A stretch of DNA of 64,000 bases from the NCBI GenBank assembly GCA_029263315.1, contig JAJCXR010000023.1, forward strand, positions 121,514 through 185,513, written 5' to 3'. Position 1 is the stretch's first letter, and the number at the start of each line of letters is the position of its first letter. A program made the translations under genes and the position numbers. A model generated the notes under the pieces. It had not been told where the DNA came from. It was given only the letters and a program-made list of their open reading frames with translations, and searched no databases. Positions 43,094 through 52,139 of the stretch are shown here, piece by piece. This stretch comes from Acidobacteriota bacterium. GTDB taxonomy: Bacteria; Acidobacteriota; Thermoanaerobaculia; Multivoradales; J023.

Positions 43094-44830
43094 TCAGGCT
43101 TGATCTTCGAGTTGCACCGTAGGCACCACCGCCCGCGCCATGCGCTTGGTGAAGTAATAGATGCGTTTGAGGTTTTGCAGGATATCCATCTCCACCGTAT
43201 AGGCCTCGAGACGATTGGGCGCTTCGACCACCAGTCGCCGGGACTGATGCACCGCCGCCGCTTCCGCCAAGCGGTTGATTTCCATCTTCATGTCCATCAC
43301 TTGGTGGGCGGCGCTGACGTTCTTTTGGGCCACCGCCTGTAGGGCCGCATCGAGGGCGCGGCTGACCGCCTGATGGAATTCCGTCAGCACCTTGGCTGTG
43401 CCCTGGCTCACCGAGACGCGACGCTCGATGCGCTCCCGTCCCAGACGCACGAGATTGGTTTCGATGATGTCGCCGATGTTTTCGAGGCTGTTGGTCGCCT
43501 CCAGCAACTCCATCAGCTCGCTGCCCTCCTTCTCCCCCAGGGATTGGGTGCTGAGGCGACCGATATAGGTGACGATCTGCCCGTGCAAGGCATCCACCAT
43601 GTCGTCCATGGCGGCGATCCGGTCCACCTCCTCGACATCGCCTTGGAGCACCGCCGGCAGAACATCCGCCAACATCTCCCGCACCCGCTCCCCTTGGGTG
43701 AGCAACTCCAAACGTACCCGCCCCAAGGCCAGGATCGGGGTCTCCAGAAGCTCGTCGTCGAGATAACGGGCCACCACCTCCTCGCTTTCCTGCCATGGAC
43801 GATCCGGCACTAGATACTCCACCAACCGGGCCAGCTGACCGGCAAAGGGCAAAAACACCAGCGTGTTGACGATGTTGAAGACGGTGTGGGCATTGGCGAT
43901 CTGGCGTGGGGTTTCGGCCGCCAGGCGAGCGCTGCCAGTCAACCCTTCCGCCACCGGCGACATCGCGGTGACGAGATCGGCCAGCCAGCCGATCAACGGC
44001 AGCCAGAGCAAGACCCCCCCCAGGTTGAAAAGCACGTGCACCGTCGACGCCCGCAGCGCTTCCCGGGTCCGCCCGATGGAGGCCAACAGGGCGGTGACGC
44101 AGGTGCCGATGTTGGCTCCGAAGGCCAGGGCGATGCCCGCCTCCAAGCTGATCAATCCCTGGCTGGCCATGACGATGACAATGCCGGTGGTGGCCGAGGA
44201 CGACTGCACCAGGGCGGTAAACAGGCCGCCGACGAGGATGCCCAGGAGGGGCGAGTCGAGGCGGATCATCCAGTCGAGAAAGGGTTGGAAACCGCGCAGG
44301 GGTTCCATGGCGTGTCCCATCACCGTCATGCCGAAGAAGACCAAACCCAGACCCATCAGGCCGGCGCCCTTCTGCTGGGTCCGCCGTCGCTGGCTGAGAA
44401 AGGTCATGGCAAAACCGGCGGCGATCATCAACGAGGCCAGTTTGGTGACCTTGAAGGCGATGATCTGGGCGGTGATGGTGGTCCCGATGTTGGCCCCCAT
44501 GATGACGCCGATGGACTGGGACATGGACATCAAGCCAGCGGTGATGAACCCCACCACCATCACCGTGGTCACCGAGGAGGACTGAATGACGGCGGTGACA
44601 AAAGCACCGGTGGCGGCGGCCACCAGACGATTACTGGTCAAACGTTCGAGGATCTGGCGAAGTCGCTCCCCGGCCACCGCCTTGAGGGCTTCGGCCATCT
44701 TCTCCATGCCATAGAGGAAGAGGGCCAAACCTCCGAGCAGCTCCATGAGGAGACTGGCCCAAGCCAGATCCGCCGTCGGCGCTGCCGCCCCGATCGGCAA
44801 CCAGCCCACGGCACCTACCAAGCCGTTCAT
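43094..44830 (-). CDS. Na+/phosphate symporter with C-terminal PhoU-like domain
   Basis: The 578-residue protein has the duplicated PF02690 repeat: FVTAVIQSSSVTTVMVVGF in the first half and FTALVQSSSATTGIVIVMA in the second, both with the QSSS phosphate/sodium motif, and eight or so membrane helices. A PhoU-like helical domain occupies about 370-570. Such NptA/YjbB proteins move phosphate with Na+, in or out. It is the last gene of a four-gene operon with two PPK2 enzymes and UspA, overlapping uspA by 4 bases, which ties transport to polyphosphate metabolism. Confidence 0.93.
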   Translation of the reverse strand: MNGLVGAVGWLPIGAAAPTADLAWASLLMELLGGLALFLYGMEKMAEALKAVAGERLRQILERLTSNRLVAAATGAFVTAVIQSSSVTTVMVVGFITAGLMSMSQSIGVIMGANIGTTITAQIIAFKVTKLASLMIAAGFAMTFLSQRRRTQQKGAGLMGLGLVFFGMTVMGHAMEPLRGFQPFLDWMIRLDSPLLGILVGGLFTALVQSSSATTGIVIVMASQGLISLEAGIALAFGANIGTCVTALLASIGRTREALRASTVHVLFNLGGVLLWLPLIGWLADLVTAMSPVAEGLTGSARLAAETPRQIANAHTVFNIVNTLVFLPFAGQLARLVEYLVPDRPWQESEEVVARYLDDELLETPILALGRVRLELLTQGERVREMLADVLPAVLQGDVEEVDRIAAMDDMVDALHGQIVTYIGRLSTQSLGEKEGSELMELLEATNSLENIGDIIETNLVRLGRERIERRVSVSQGTAKVLTEFHQAVSRALDAALQAVAQKNVSAAHQVMDMKMEINRLAEAAAVHQSRRLVVEAPNRLEAYTVEMDILQNLKRIYYFTKRMARAVVPTVQLEDQA

Positions 44831-45357
44831 GGCTGGGTTCCGTTCTCGACCTCGGCATCTGCCTTGACGATGGTCACCGGAACGGGGGAGAGCTGCGCCA
44901 CCCGCTGGGCGATGGAGCCGAGTAGCAGATGCGGCAGGCCGGTGCGTCCCTGGCTGCCCAGGACGATGAGCTGTGCGCCGTGGCGTGCCGCCACCTCGAG
45001 GATGCGCTGCACCGGCAAGCCCACCACCAATGTCCGTCGAGCCTCGGCCAACGGCAGCGACGCAGGATAGTCCGCCACGGCCTGATCCAAGAACAGCTGG
45101 AGCTGCTCCTGGGCGGCGTCCTCCAAACGCTCCAATGCCTCGGTGGCCATGCGGTAGGAGCCCGGAGCGGAACCCGGATCGTGCACCACATGGACCACCT
45201 CCAGTGGGACGTCAAAGCGCTCGCAGGCGCTGGCGGCCCACTCCAGCGCGGCGCGGGAATGGGGGGAAAAATCGATCGCCGCCAGGATTTCTCCTGCGGC
45301 GCCAAGTGGGGAAATGCACCCTGAATCTAGGTCGGGCTCCGCTTCCGAGTGGCTCAC
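44827..45357 (-). CDS. Universal stress protein (UspA family)
   Basis: The 176-residue protein has one Usp domain from about residue 22 (ILAAIDFSPHSRAALEWA) to the end. The ATP-binding motif G-x2-G-x9-G-(S/T) is present in GSQGRTGLPHLLLGS, so it belongs to the nucleotide-binding class. It starts with GTG 45357, one base after the PPK2 stop codon, and overlaps the symporter start by 4 bases. Confidence 0.92.
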   Translation of the reverse strand: MSHSEAEPDLDSGCISPLGAAGEILAAIDFSPHSRAALEWAASACERFDVPLEVVHVVHDPGSAPGSYRMATEALERLEDAAQEQLQLFLDQAVADYPASLPLAEARRTLVVGLPVQRILEVAARHGAQLIVLGSQGRTGLPHLLLGSIAQRVAQLSPVPVTIVKADAEVENGTQP

Positions 45358-45358
45358 C

Positions 45359-46105
45359 TCAAGACTCCTTCTTGCCGCCGCCCTGGCCGGGCTCGTCGCC
45401 CAAAGCGCTCTCTACCACCTCCACCAGGTGACGCAGACTTTTGACCCGGGCGTGGTACTTGTCGTTGCCCTCGATCAGCGTCCAGGGAGCCCGCAGCGTG
45501 CTGGTCTTGACCAGCATCTCATCAACAGCTTCGGTGTATTCGGCGCTGCGCGCCCGGTTGCGGTAGTCCTCTTCGGTCAGCTTCCAACGCTTGTGGGGGG
45601 TCGCCTTGCGGGTCTCGAAACGCCGCAGCTGCTCGTCGCTGTTGATGTGGAACCAGTATTTGACCAGGATGAAACCGTGGTCCGTCAACTGCCGTTCGAA
45701 GTCATTGATCTCGCGGTAGGCTCGACGCCATTCGTCGGTACGAGCAAACCCCTCCACCCGCTCCACCAGAACGCGGCCGTACCAACTGCGATCGAAGAAG
45801 ACCAGCTGTTTGACGTCCGCTGGCAGCAAGCGCCGCCAGAATCGCCAGAGGTAGTGATGGTGCAACCCGACCACCGGCGCCGCGATGGCGTACACCTGGT
45901 AGCCACGGGGGTCCAATTTACCGGTGATGCGCCGAATGCTCCCCCCCTTGCCGGCGGCATCCCAACCCTCAAAGACGACGATCACCGATCGCCGCTCCTG
46001 ATAGCAGCGGAAGGCCAGGTCTCGCAGGCGCAGCTGATACTCGAGCAACTGCGCCTTGTACTCCCCACGATCGATCTTCTTGCTCAGATCCACATTGGCC
46101 AACAT
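45359..46105 (-). CDS. Polyphosphate kinase 2 family enzyme (active-type copy)
   Basis: The 248-residue protein has Walker A GWDAAGKGG (K53), Walker B FFDRSWYGRVLVERVEG (D105, R106) and the lid helix, all intact. It is most like the C-terminal, catalytic half of polyphosphate:AMP phosphotransferase (Pap), including the opening block DLSKKIDRGEYKAQL and LWRFWRRL. It would phosphorylate a nucleoside mono- or diphosphate from polyphosphate. It starts 2 bases after the other PPK2 gene. Confidence 0.92.
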   Translation of the reverse strand: MLANVDLSKKIDRGEYKAQLLEYQLRLRDLAFRCYQERRSVIVVFEGWDAAGKGGSIRRITGKLDPRGYQVYAIAAPVVGLHHHYLWRFWRRLLPADVKQLVFFDRSWYGRVLVERVEGFARTDEWRRAYREINDFERQLTDHGFILVKYWFHINSDEQLRRFETRKATPHKRWKLTEEDYRNRARSAEYTEAVDEMLVKTSTLRAPWTLIEGNDKYHARVKSLRHLVEVVESALGDEPGQGGGKKES

Positions 46106-46107
46106 GC

Positions 46108-46890
46108 TCAGCCCTCGTCTTCCGAATCCACCAGATCGTTGCCCGCCTCGTCTTCGTAGGGCGGCGGCACGGCCGCCCCATGACGTCGCAAGGCCGCCTC
46201 CAAATAGTCGATCACCGACCGTAGGACTTTGATCCGCGCCCAACGTTTGTCCGTCGCTTCCACCAGGGTCCAGGGGGCCCACTCGGTTTCACTGCGCGAC
46301 AGCATCTCTTCCACCGCCAAGGTGTAGAGGTCATACGAGCGATGGCGCTCCCAGTCTTCAGCCTGCACCCGCCAGGCGGTGCCCTCGTCCTCAGCCAAGG
46401 CCTGGAGACGGCGGGCCTGCTCCGCCTTGTCGATGTGGAGAAAAAACTTGATGATCGTGTAGCGATCCTCTGCCAAGCCGCGCTCGAAGGTGTTGATATC
46501 CTCATACGGGCGCTGCCGATGGTTAGGTCTCTCACCACCTAGGGCTTGATCCGACACCACTTCTTGGTACCAGCTGTGGTCGAAGATCGCCATATGGCCA
46601 TAGCGGGGCAGTTTGATCCAGAAACGGCAAAGCCAAGGCAACTGCTGTTCGTGGGTACGCGGCTCGACGATCGAGTGCAAATCGAATCCCCGGGGCTCGA
46701 GCCTCTCGCTGAGCTTGCGGATAATCCCCCCCTTGCCCACCGCGTCCCAGCCTTCGAAGACGATGACCGTCGCCAGCCTCGCCTCCCAGCAGGCCTGCTG
46801 CAACTGATGCAATCGCCGTTGCAGCGCCGATAAACGATGCTTGTACTCCGTCTTGGAGCACACCAAGGTCAAGTTCAGTTGCTCGAGCAT
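46108..46890 (-). CDS. Polyphosphate kinase 2 family protein (divergent copy)
   Basis: The 260-residue protein begins at ATG 46890 with AAGGGGAG about 10 bases upstream. Walker A is kept (GWDAVGKGG, K53), but Walker B reads IFDHSWYQEVV, so the arginine of the usual DRSWY is histidine (H105), and the following VERVEG block is lost. It may have a different acceptor or play a structural role like the N-terminal half of two-domain Pap enzymes. It is the first gene of the operon PPK2-PPK2-UspA-Na/Pi symporter. Its acidic tail PPPYEDEAGNDLVDSEDEG is unusual. Confidence 0.9.
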   Translation of the reverse strand: MLEQLNLTLVCSKTEYKHRLSALQRRLHQLQQACWEARLATVIVFEGWDAVGKGGIIRKLSERLEPRGFDLHSIVEPRTHEQQLPWLCRFWIKLPRYGHMAIFDHSWYQEVVSDQALGGERPNHRQRPYEDINTFERGLAEDRYTIIKFFLHIDKAEQARRLQALAEDEGTAWRVQAEDWERHRSYDLYTLAVEEMLSRSETEWAPWTLVEATDKRWARIKVLRSVIDYLEAALRRHGAAVPPPYEDEAGNDLVDSEDEG

Positions 46891-47075
46891 GTCGCGCCTA
46901 CTCCCCTTCCGATCCCGTTCCCGCCCATCACGTCTCCGAGGAGGCACGCTCCGCCGACTCCCTTGATCGCTGTTTCCATGCCAGTTGCACGAACGGTCGC
47001 ATCCTGACTTATCCTTCGCCTCGCCCATACACCCTCAGGGGTAGGGCAATCCTACCCCTTGGTACCGGTGCCGGG

Positions 47076-48245
47076 TCAGTCAGGCGCGGGCCGCCCCAAG
47101 CGATAGCCCTGTCGGGCCCGCAGCTTGATGCGTCGATCCTTGGGCCGCACTTTGACCCTCTGGTACCCCGCCTCGGCGCTCGGGTGGGCGCTCTGGTAGC
47201 TGATCAAATAGTAGCCGAGGTTCTCTTGGGAGATACGTTCCAAGGGCGTCTTGAAATCGATCGGGTCGCGGAAATACGCGCCTCCGGTGGCCAGAGCCAC
47301 GGTCGGCAGCAGGCGCCCCTGCAGGTGGCGCACCTCGATGGGGGTCAGGTCGACGGCATACACCGCGACGTTGTGGTCGTTGAGGGCGTGCTCCATCGGG
47401 CGGTAGTCGCGGGGATTCGGTGACGAGGTGAAATTGATCGAATCGAGGCCACCAAAACCCGACGAAAAAAGCACCAAATTCTTGCGGCCGATGAGGTAGC
47501 CCGACGCCTCCGCCAGCAGACGGGTGCCGTCAAAGAGATTACGGCTTTGCCGGCTCAAAGCCTTGCCCTGGGGCAAATGGCGCAGCAGCGACGGCGCGCC
47601 GCTGGCGGGCAAAGGACGCCCGCCGCGGCCGAAACCCTGGTCAGGATTCTTGCGGCCGATGGCGCTGCGGATGCCGTCGGCCAAGGCCAGGCGGTCCTGG
47701 GTGAAGTCTTGGTGCACCTTGAGGCGCACGTCGTAACCCACCACCGCCAGCCAATCGGAGGGCAGCAAATGATCATCCACCCAATCGAGGGCATCCTGCC
47801 GCAGCCGCATGTGCTGGCGGGCCAAGAAGCTTTCGACGGACCCGCCGATGGGGCTATGAAAATAAAAGATAAAGTAACGGCTCGAGGGCACCACCCCTTC
47901 GGCCTCTAGAATACTGTCGTCGAGGCCATATTGGGTGGCGTAGAAACTGACGCCGGAAATCTCCATCGCCTGGCCGTCCTCTTCGACGATAAAATCCTCC
48001 GCCCCGAGCCCCAGCACCACCTTCCCCTCGGCATCGACCGCCAAGACGTCCAGCAACACCTCACGCACCTCCGCCATATCGTCAAAGTGTGCCACCGGTT
48101 CGTCTTGGGCCGATGCCACCAAGCCAGTCAAGGCCAGCAGCGCGAGCCCAAAGGTGAACCCGCAGAGCCGTCGTCGATCGACAAACCAGCGGCGTTTGGA
48201 GTCTGCGAAGGGGTTGTTGAGCTCGGATCTAGGTTGGCGTTGCAT
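47076..48245 (-). CDS. VWFA-related secreted protein of the Acidobacteriota type
   Basis: ATG 48245 with AGAGG is preferred to ATG 48272. The 389-residue protein has a signal peptide (LCGFTFGLALLALTGLVASAQ), a short beta domain with VLLDVLAVDAEGKVVLGLGAEDFIVEEDG, then a von Willebrand A-like fold (about 110-330) with NLVLFSSGFGG and VAVYAVDLTP. The MIDAS DxSxS motif is not clear. The first domain plus VWFA layout is the VWFA-related family described mainly from Acidobacteriota. Its ligands are unknown. It is divergent from the antitoxin-like gene. Confidence 0.87.
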   Translation of the reverse strand: MQRQPRSELNNPFADSKRRWFVDRRRLCGFTFGLALLALTGLVASAQDEPVAHFDDMAEVREVLLDVLAVDAEGKVVLGLGAEDFIVEEDGQAMEISGVSFYATQYGLDDSILEAEGVVPSSRYFIFYFHSPIGGSVESFLARQHMRLRQDALDWVDDHLLPSDWLAVVGYDVRLKVHQDFTQDRLALADGIRSAIGRKNPDQGFGRGGRPLPASGAPSLLRHLPQGKALSRQSRNLFDGTRLLAEASGYLIGRKNLVLFSSGFGGLDSINFTSSPNPRDYRPMEHALNDHNVAVYAVDLTPIEVRHLQGRLLPTVALATGGAYFRDPIDFKTPLERISQENLGYYLISYQSAHPSAEAGYQRVKVRPKDRRIKLRARQGYRLGRPAPD

Positions 48246-48334
48246 GGGGCCTCTTTCAATGATCGTAAGCATGGATCTCGTCGACGCTTGAGATCTAACC
48301 TTCCATCCAACTATAGTCGACGGCTGGAGACGTC

Positions 48335-48655
48335 ATGAACCCACATCGCAAGATTGAAGAGCGGAGCATCCGCCTACATCGAGCAGTGGCCGAGAAACTA
48401 CGGCATGATCCGGCGATCCTCGCCAAGGCCCGGAGACGGGTGGAGACTTGGCTTGATGACGGTTCGGTGCACCCACACTACGCCGAAGCATGGCGAAGAG
48501 TCCTGACCCTGGGCGCCGATCAACTGGTCGCCTGTTTGGTTGATCCGGGCGAACGGATGCGCTCCCTTCGCCAATGCTCGCCGTTCGCCGGTGCCCTCAC
48601 CCCGCAAGAGCGTTGGCAGATCTTGCGGCAAGCGAAAGCCGCTGAGACACCATGA
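48335..48655 (+). CDS. Small antitoxin-like protein, orphaned partner of a nucleotidyltransferase-type gene
   Basis: The 106-residue soluble protein opens with HRKIEERSIRLHRAVAEKLRHDP and closes with LRQCSPFAGALTPQERWQILRQ. Proteins of this family, as I recall them, are followed by a gene of the DUF6036-type nucleotidyltransferase fold that starts with a conserved QLEHLIRAAG segment, in a toxin-antitoxin-like layout. Here the second gene starts at the overlapping ATGA but breaks off after about 17 matching residues. The start codon is ATG 48335. Confidence 0.75.
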   Translation: MNPHRKIEERSIRLHRAVAEKLRHDPAILAKARRRVETWLDDGSVHPHYAEAWRRVLTLGADQLVACLVDPGERMRSLRQCSPFAGALTPQERWQILRQAKAAETP

Positions 48656-48753
48656 AGCGCCAGCAACTCGAACACTTGATCCGTGCTGCGGCTTACATTG
48701 TCGAGGACGAAAGGCGCCCCGATAAAACCTATCGCAGCGCCCCCGGCCGATGA
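48652..48753 (+). pseudogene. Truncated nucleotidyltransferase-type (DUF6036-like) gene
   Basis: Starting at ATGA over the previous stop codon, this 33-residue frame begins KRQQLEHLIRAAAYIVEDE, matching the N terminus I associate with the partner family, and then continues into unrelated residues and a TGA. About 90% of the expected gene is missing. The BtuB-like gene ends 8 bases further on the other strand, so a deletion probably joined the two. Confidence 0.55.
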
Positions 48754-48760
48754 CCCATCC

Positions 48761-50668
48761 CTATAGAACGACCTTCATGCCGACGGTCGCCGAAGCTCCG
48801 GGGGTCGTATAACCCGGCACCTCCGCTTCGTCGGCGTCGAGTAGGTTTTCGAAACGCAGGAAGGGACGAAGACGTTCCGTCCAGCGATAATCCAACGCCA
48901 GATCGAGGCGCTCGTAATCCTCCATGTCACTGCCGTCGGAATCGATGCGGTCGCTGCCGGCGATTACCGTGGCGCTGCCGCGCAGTCTCTCCCAGAGGTC
49001 GAAGGACAAGCTGAGGGTGGTGCGATTCTCCGGCCGCCGAGCCAGCTGAAGGCCACTGGCCAGGTCCTCGGTATCGTTGTAGGTGTGGGAGACGCTTAGG
49101 GACCATGAGTCCCTTGGAAGCCAAGCCAAGGTGAGCTCGACGCCGCTGGAGGTAGCCTCGGCGACGTTGACGATGCCCGCCGGGAAAGTGAACAGGATGA
49201 GATCCTCGAAATCGGTATCGAAGTAGGTCACATCGACGATCCAAGAACGGTCTTCGGCCGCCACCTCAAATCCCAAATCGAAGCCCTGGCTGGTTTCCGG
49301 CTGGAGGTCTGGATTGCCGAAAAACGGAAAGTACAGATCAGCAAACCCCGGCGCCTTGTAGCCGCTGCCCGCCGAGCCGTGCATCCGTACCAGATCTCCC
49401 AAGTCCGCCGACAGGGCCAGCCGGTAGGTGGTCTCGTTGCCGAAGCTGGAGTAGTCGTCATGGCGCAATCCCAAGGACACATTGAAGCGCTCACTCCAGG
49501 ACCACAGGCTCTCGCCGAAGAAAGAGCTGATGTCGACCTGCTCGTCGTAGGAACCAACGTTTTTGTCCTGCCGCCGCTCGAAGCGGTAGCCCAAGGACAT
49601 GCTGTGGATGTCACTCAAGGTGAGGTCTGCTTGGGTGGTCAGGGCGGAGGTTTGGCTGAGAATCTCAAAATTGCTGAAGAAATCGTCCGGGTCCTCCCCG
49701 GTCAGATCATCCTGGCTGTTGCTGAGCATCAGCTTTTGCGTCCACATCTCAGTGATCGGTTTGCTGAGGGTCAAGGCACCGCTGAACAGGGTGTGATCCT
49801 GCAGAGCATTGAGGTCGTCCACCGGGCCGACACCGAAGGAGAAACCATCCACCTCGGACTCGCCATCGCTGTAGCGCAGGGCCAGGTCGAGGCGTCCATC
49901 GCCCCACACCACCGTCCCCATACGTCCCGACAGGGTCAGATTCTGCCAGCGATCGGTCTCCGGATTGCCCGCCGCTTCACTGGCGGCGGAGAGACCGTCA
50001 CTGCTCAGGCTGGAGACCGCCAAGCTGTAGTCGATGTTCCGTTGGCCGCCGCTGACGCCGGCTCCGAAGCGGACCGAGTCCTCCGTCCCCACCTCCCCGC
50101 GGATCCAGCCTTCTGCCGGACCGTCGCCGCGACGGGTGAAGATGCTGACCACGCCGGAGACCGCTTCCGAGCCATAGAGCACCCCTTGGGGACCGCGCAG
50201 GACTTCGACCCGCTCCAGGTTGTCGGTGGTTAGGTCGGCAAAATCGAAGGCGCCGGTGCCGTTGGCGTTGACCCGCACTCCGTCCACCAACACCAGGGTG
50301 TGGGATGAATTGCCACCCCGGATGAAGACGCTGCTGGCCCGTCCGGGACCCCCGAGCTGGGACACCTCGAGCCCCGGCACGGTGCGCAACAGCTCGAGCA
50401 CGGTGGTTTCCTGACGTCGCTCGATCTCTTCGCGGTCGAAGACCGTCAGCGAGCTGCCGGAGCTGCGCCGGGGCAACGGGCGCATGCTGCTGCTGATGAC
50501 GATCTCGTCTTCGATGGTGGCGACAGGCTCTTCGGAAGGGCTGGACGCCGCGTCGTCCTGTCCCCAAACCGGCAAGGCCATGGGAGTGAGAAGCAATAAA
50601 ACGAGGCAAAGCGACGGCCTGAAAACGGCTGACGCCGTCCGGCATGGGACATGCAAAATCTGAGACAT
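48761..50668 (-). CDS. BtuB-like TonB-dependent receptor for cobalamin
   Basis: The 635-residue protein has a signal peptide (about 1-36), a TonB-box-like DEIVISSS near 54-61, a plug domain (about 65-175; LLRTVPGLEVSQLGGPGRASSVFIRGGNSSHTLVLVDGVRVN) and a 22-strand barrel ending in GASATVGMKVVL. Length and plug match BtuB. A cobalamin riboswitch directly upstream makes vitamin B12 or another corrinoid the likely ligand. ATG 50668 is preceded by GGAG. No BtuCDF genes are in the window. Confidence 0.92.
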   Translation of the reverse strand: MSQILHVPCRTASAVFRPSLCLVLLLLTPMALPVWGQDDAASSPSEEPVATIEDEIVISSSMRPLPRRSSGSSLTVFDREEIERRQETTVLELLRTVPGLEVSQLGGPGRASSVFIRGGNSSHTLVLVDGVRVNANGTGAFDFADLTTDNLERVEVLRGPQGVLYGSEAVSGVVSIFTRRGDGPAEGWIRGEVGTEDSVRFGAGVSGGQRNIDYSLAVSSLSSDGLSAASEAAGNPETDRWQNLTLSGRMGTVVWGDGRLDLALRYSDGESEVDGFSFGVGPVDDLNALQDHTLFSGALTLSKPITEMWTQKLMLSNSQDDLTGEDPDDFFSNFEILSQTSALTTQADLTLSDIHSMSLGYRFERRQDKNVGSYDEQVDISSFFGESLWSWSERFNVSLGLRHDDYSSFGNETTYRLALSADLGDLVRMHGSAGSGYKAPGFADLYFPFFGNPDLQPETSQGFDLGFEVAAEDRSWIVDVTYFDTDFEDLILFTFPAGIVNVAEATSSGVELTLAWLPRDSWSLSVSHTYNDTEDLASGLQLARRPENRTTLSLSFDLWERLRGSATVIAGSDRIDSDGSDMEDYERLDLALDYRWTERLRPFLRFENLLDADEAEVPGYTTPGASATVGMKVVL

Positions 50669-50711
50669 GATGGCTCCATTTCCTTATTCCACGAAGGAAA
50701 GCAAAGAACCG

Positions 50712-50892
50712 ATCATCGTCCAGTTATCCTGGCTTACATTCATCCTACTGGCCGCGCCTTCCCATCCCGACACCCCGAACACTTCGAGGGTCTCAACGGA
50801 CAGTGGCTATGTGCGGCGGTCGTCACGAAAACAGTCGCGGGGCGGCGGGAGATTCACACTCCACTTCCCTGAAACGATGACCTGCAAGGTGG
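50712..50892 (-). ncRNA. Cobalamin (B12) riboswitch
   Basis: On the minus strand the leader shows the family's conserved blocks in order: GGTCATCG, AGGGAAGTGGAGTG, TCCCGCCGCCCCGCGACTGT, GCCACTG, GGGAAGGCG and the B12 box AAGCCAGGATAACTGGAC (50735-50718). In the usual way, coenzyme binding would shut off expression of the BtuB-like receptor 44 bases downstream. The ends are approximate. Confidence 0.9.
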
Positions 50893-50994
50893 AAAGATCT
50901 CAAAGGCGATCATTCCAGCCCAGCCAACGCCGAGGCCACCCCTGGGGGGCCCTCAGAATCGGTGAGCTGAAGCGGGCGTCATTCTAACACGGGC

Positions 50995-51729
50995 TCAACC
51001 GGCAGACTGACCCTGCGCCAAGCTCACGATGTCACCGTAGCCATGGACCGACCTGCCGTCACCCGAAGCCTTGGCCGCTACGACCATCGCCGCGGCCACC
51101 GAAGCCGCCGGGGTGGGACGATAGCGGCGCAGGGGACCCAGCATCAGTGGGCTCAGCAGACGGCTGACCACGATGCTCAGCCGCTCGACGGGGCGGCTCT
51201 CTTGCCGCGGACCGGTGAGGATGCTGGGGTGGAAGATATGCAAGGCCGGATAACCCAAGCCGCCGACGGCGTCTTCCGTTTCCCCTTTGACTTTGAGGTA
51301 AAAGCTGCCGGCCGAGGCGTCGGCACCGACCGAGGAAACGAGGAGAAAACGCTGCGCCCCGGCCTTGCGGGCCCGTTCGGCAATCTCCACAACATAGTCA
51401 TGGTCGACCCGGCGAAAAGCCTCCTGCGAGCCCGCCTTCTTGATCGTGGTCCCCAGACAACAGAAGACATCGTCGACGCCGAAGGCCCCGTCGTGGGCCT
51501 CCAAATGATCGAAGTCGACCACCACCTCCTGTAGTTTGTCGTGCCGGCGATCGAGGGGACGGCGCACCAGAACGCGCACTTGCCAGTAGAGAGCGTCGTT
51601 CAGCAAGTTGTCCAAGAGGAAACCGCCCACCAGGCCGGTGGAGCCGGCGATCAAAGCGGTGCGTTCCGTCTGGTTGCCGGACTGGGGTGTCGATGCCCGA
51701 GGTGTTGATACGCGAGCGGGTGATGCCAT
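50995..51729 (-). CDS. NAD(P)-binding oxidoreductase of the HTATIP2/TIP30 type
   Basis: ATG 51729 has GGGAGG 4 bases upstream and gives 244 residues. The Rossmann motif is GSTGLVGGFLL, followed by DVFCCLGTTIKKAGSQEAFRRVDHDY and a YLKVKGETE (YxxxK) pair, as in the atypical SDR family of TIP30. The role is unknown. A diverged piece of its 5' end is found again at 56205-56310, beyond the LRR-Roc island. Confidence 0.87.
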   Translation of the reverse strand: MASPARVSTPRASTPQSGNQTERTALIAGSTGLVGGFLLDNLLNDALYWQVRVLVRRPLDRRHDKLQEVVVDFDHLEAHDGAFGVDDVFCCLGTTIKKAGSQEAFRRVDHDYVVEIAERARKAGAQRFLLVSSVGADASAGSFYLKVKGETEDAVGGLGYPALHIFHPSILTGPRQESRPVERLSIVVSRLLSPLMLGPLRRYRPTPAASVAAAMVVAAKASGDGRSVHGYGDIVSLAQGQSAG

Positions 51730-51869
51730 GGGGCCTCCCTTTCGAGGATGGTTGGCGATTCTACCTTGGTTTGCCGCCCTCGATCTTGGAGCTCCGCCAC
51801 TCGTCGCACTCTTTCCCCCAGTTGACCCTATGAAGTGACCATCATCAGTAATCCTTGTAAACTCAGGCC

Positions 51870-52139
51870 ATGAGCAAATCGACAAAAACCCAGCCACCCA
51901 TGGAGCGAATTGCCATCTCCCGCTTCAAGGCAACCTGCCTGGCGGTGCTCGAACGGGTCCATCAGAGCGGCCAAACTCTGTTGATCACCAAGAGAGGGAA
52001 ACCCATCGCCCAAGTCCTTCCGCCTCCCAAGACCGAGCTGGTCAATGAAAGTCGCTATGGCTGTATGGAAGGCAAGATCGAGTTTCTAGGCGATATCACC
52101 GAGCCTCTCCCATCGTCCGATTGGAATGTCTTGAAATGA
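51870..52139 (+). CDS. Type II antitoxin of the Phd/YefM family
   Basis: The 89-residue protein has the Phd/YefM DNA-binding fold (MERIAISRFKATCLAVLERVHQSGQTLLITKRGKPIAQVLP) and a C-terminal tail (KIEFLGDITEPLPSSDW) that would wrap the toxin. Its stop codon overlaps the start of the PIN toxin as ATGA. Such antitoxins repress their own promoter. Confidence 0.9.
   Translation: MSKSTKTQPPMERIAISRFKATCLAVLERVHQSGQTLLITKRGKPIAQVLPPPKTELVNESRYGCMEGKIEFLGDITEPLPSSDWNVLK

Noticed and set aside
43886..45070. A 394-residue open frame antisense to the Na/Pi symporter and UspA genes
   Set aside because: It is rich in Gly, His, Asp and Gln with no domain, and is the mirror of conserved coding sequence on the other strand.
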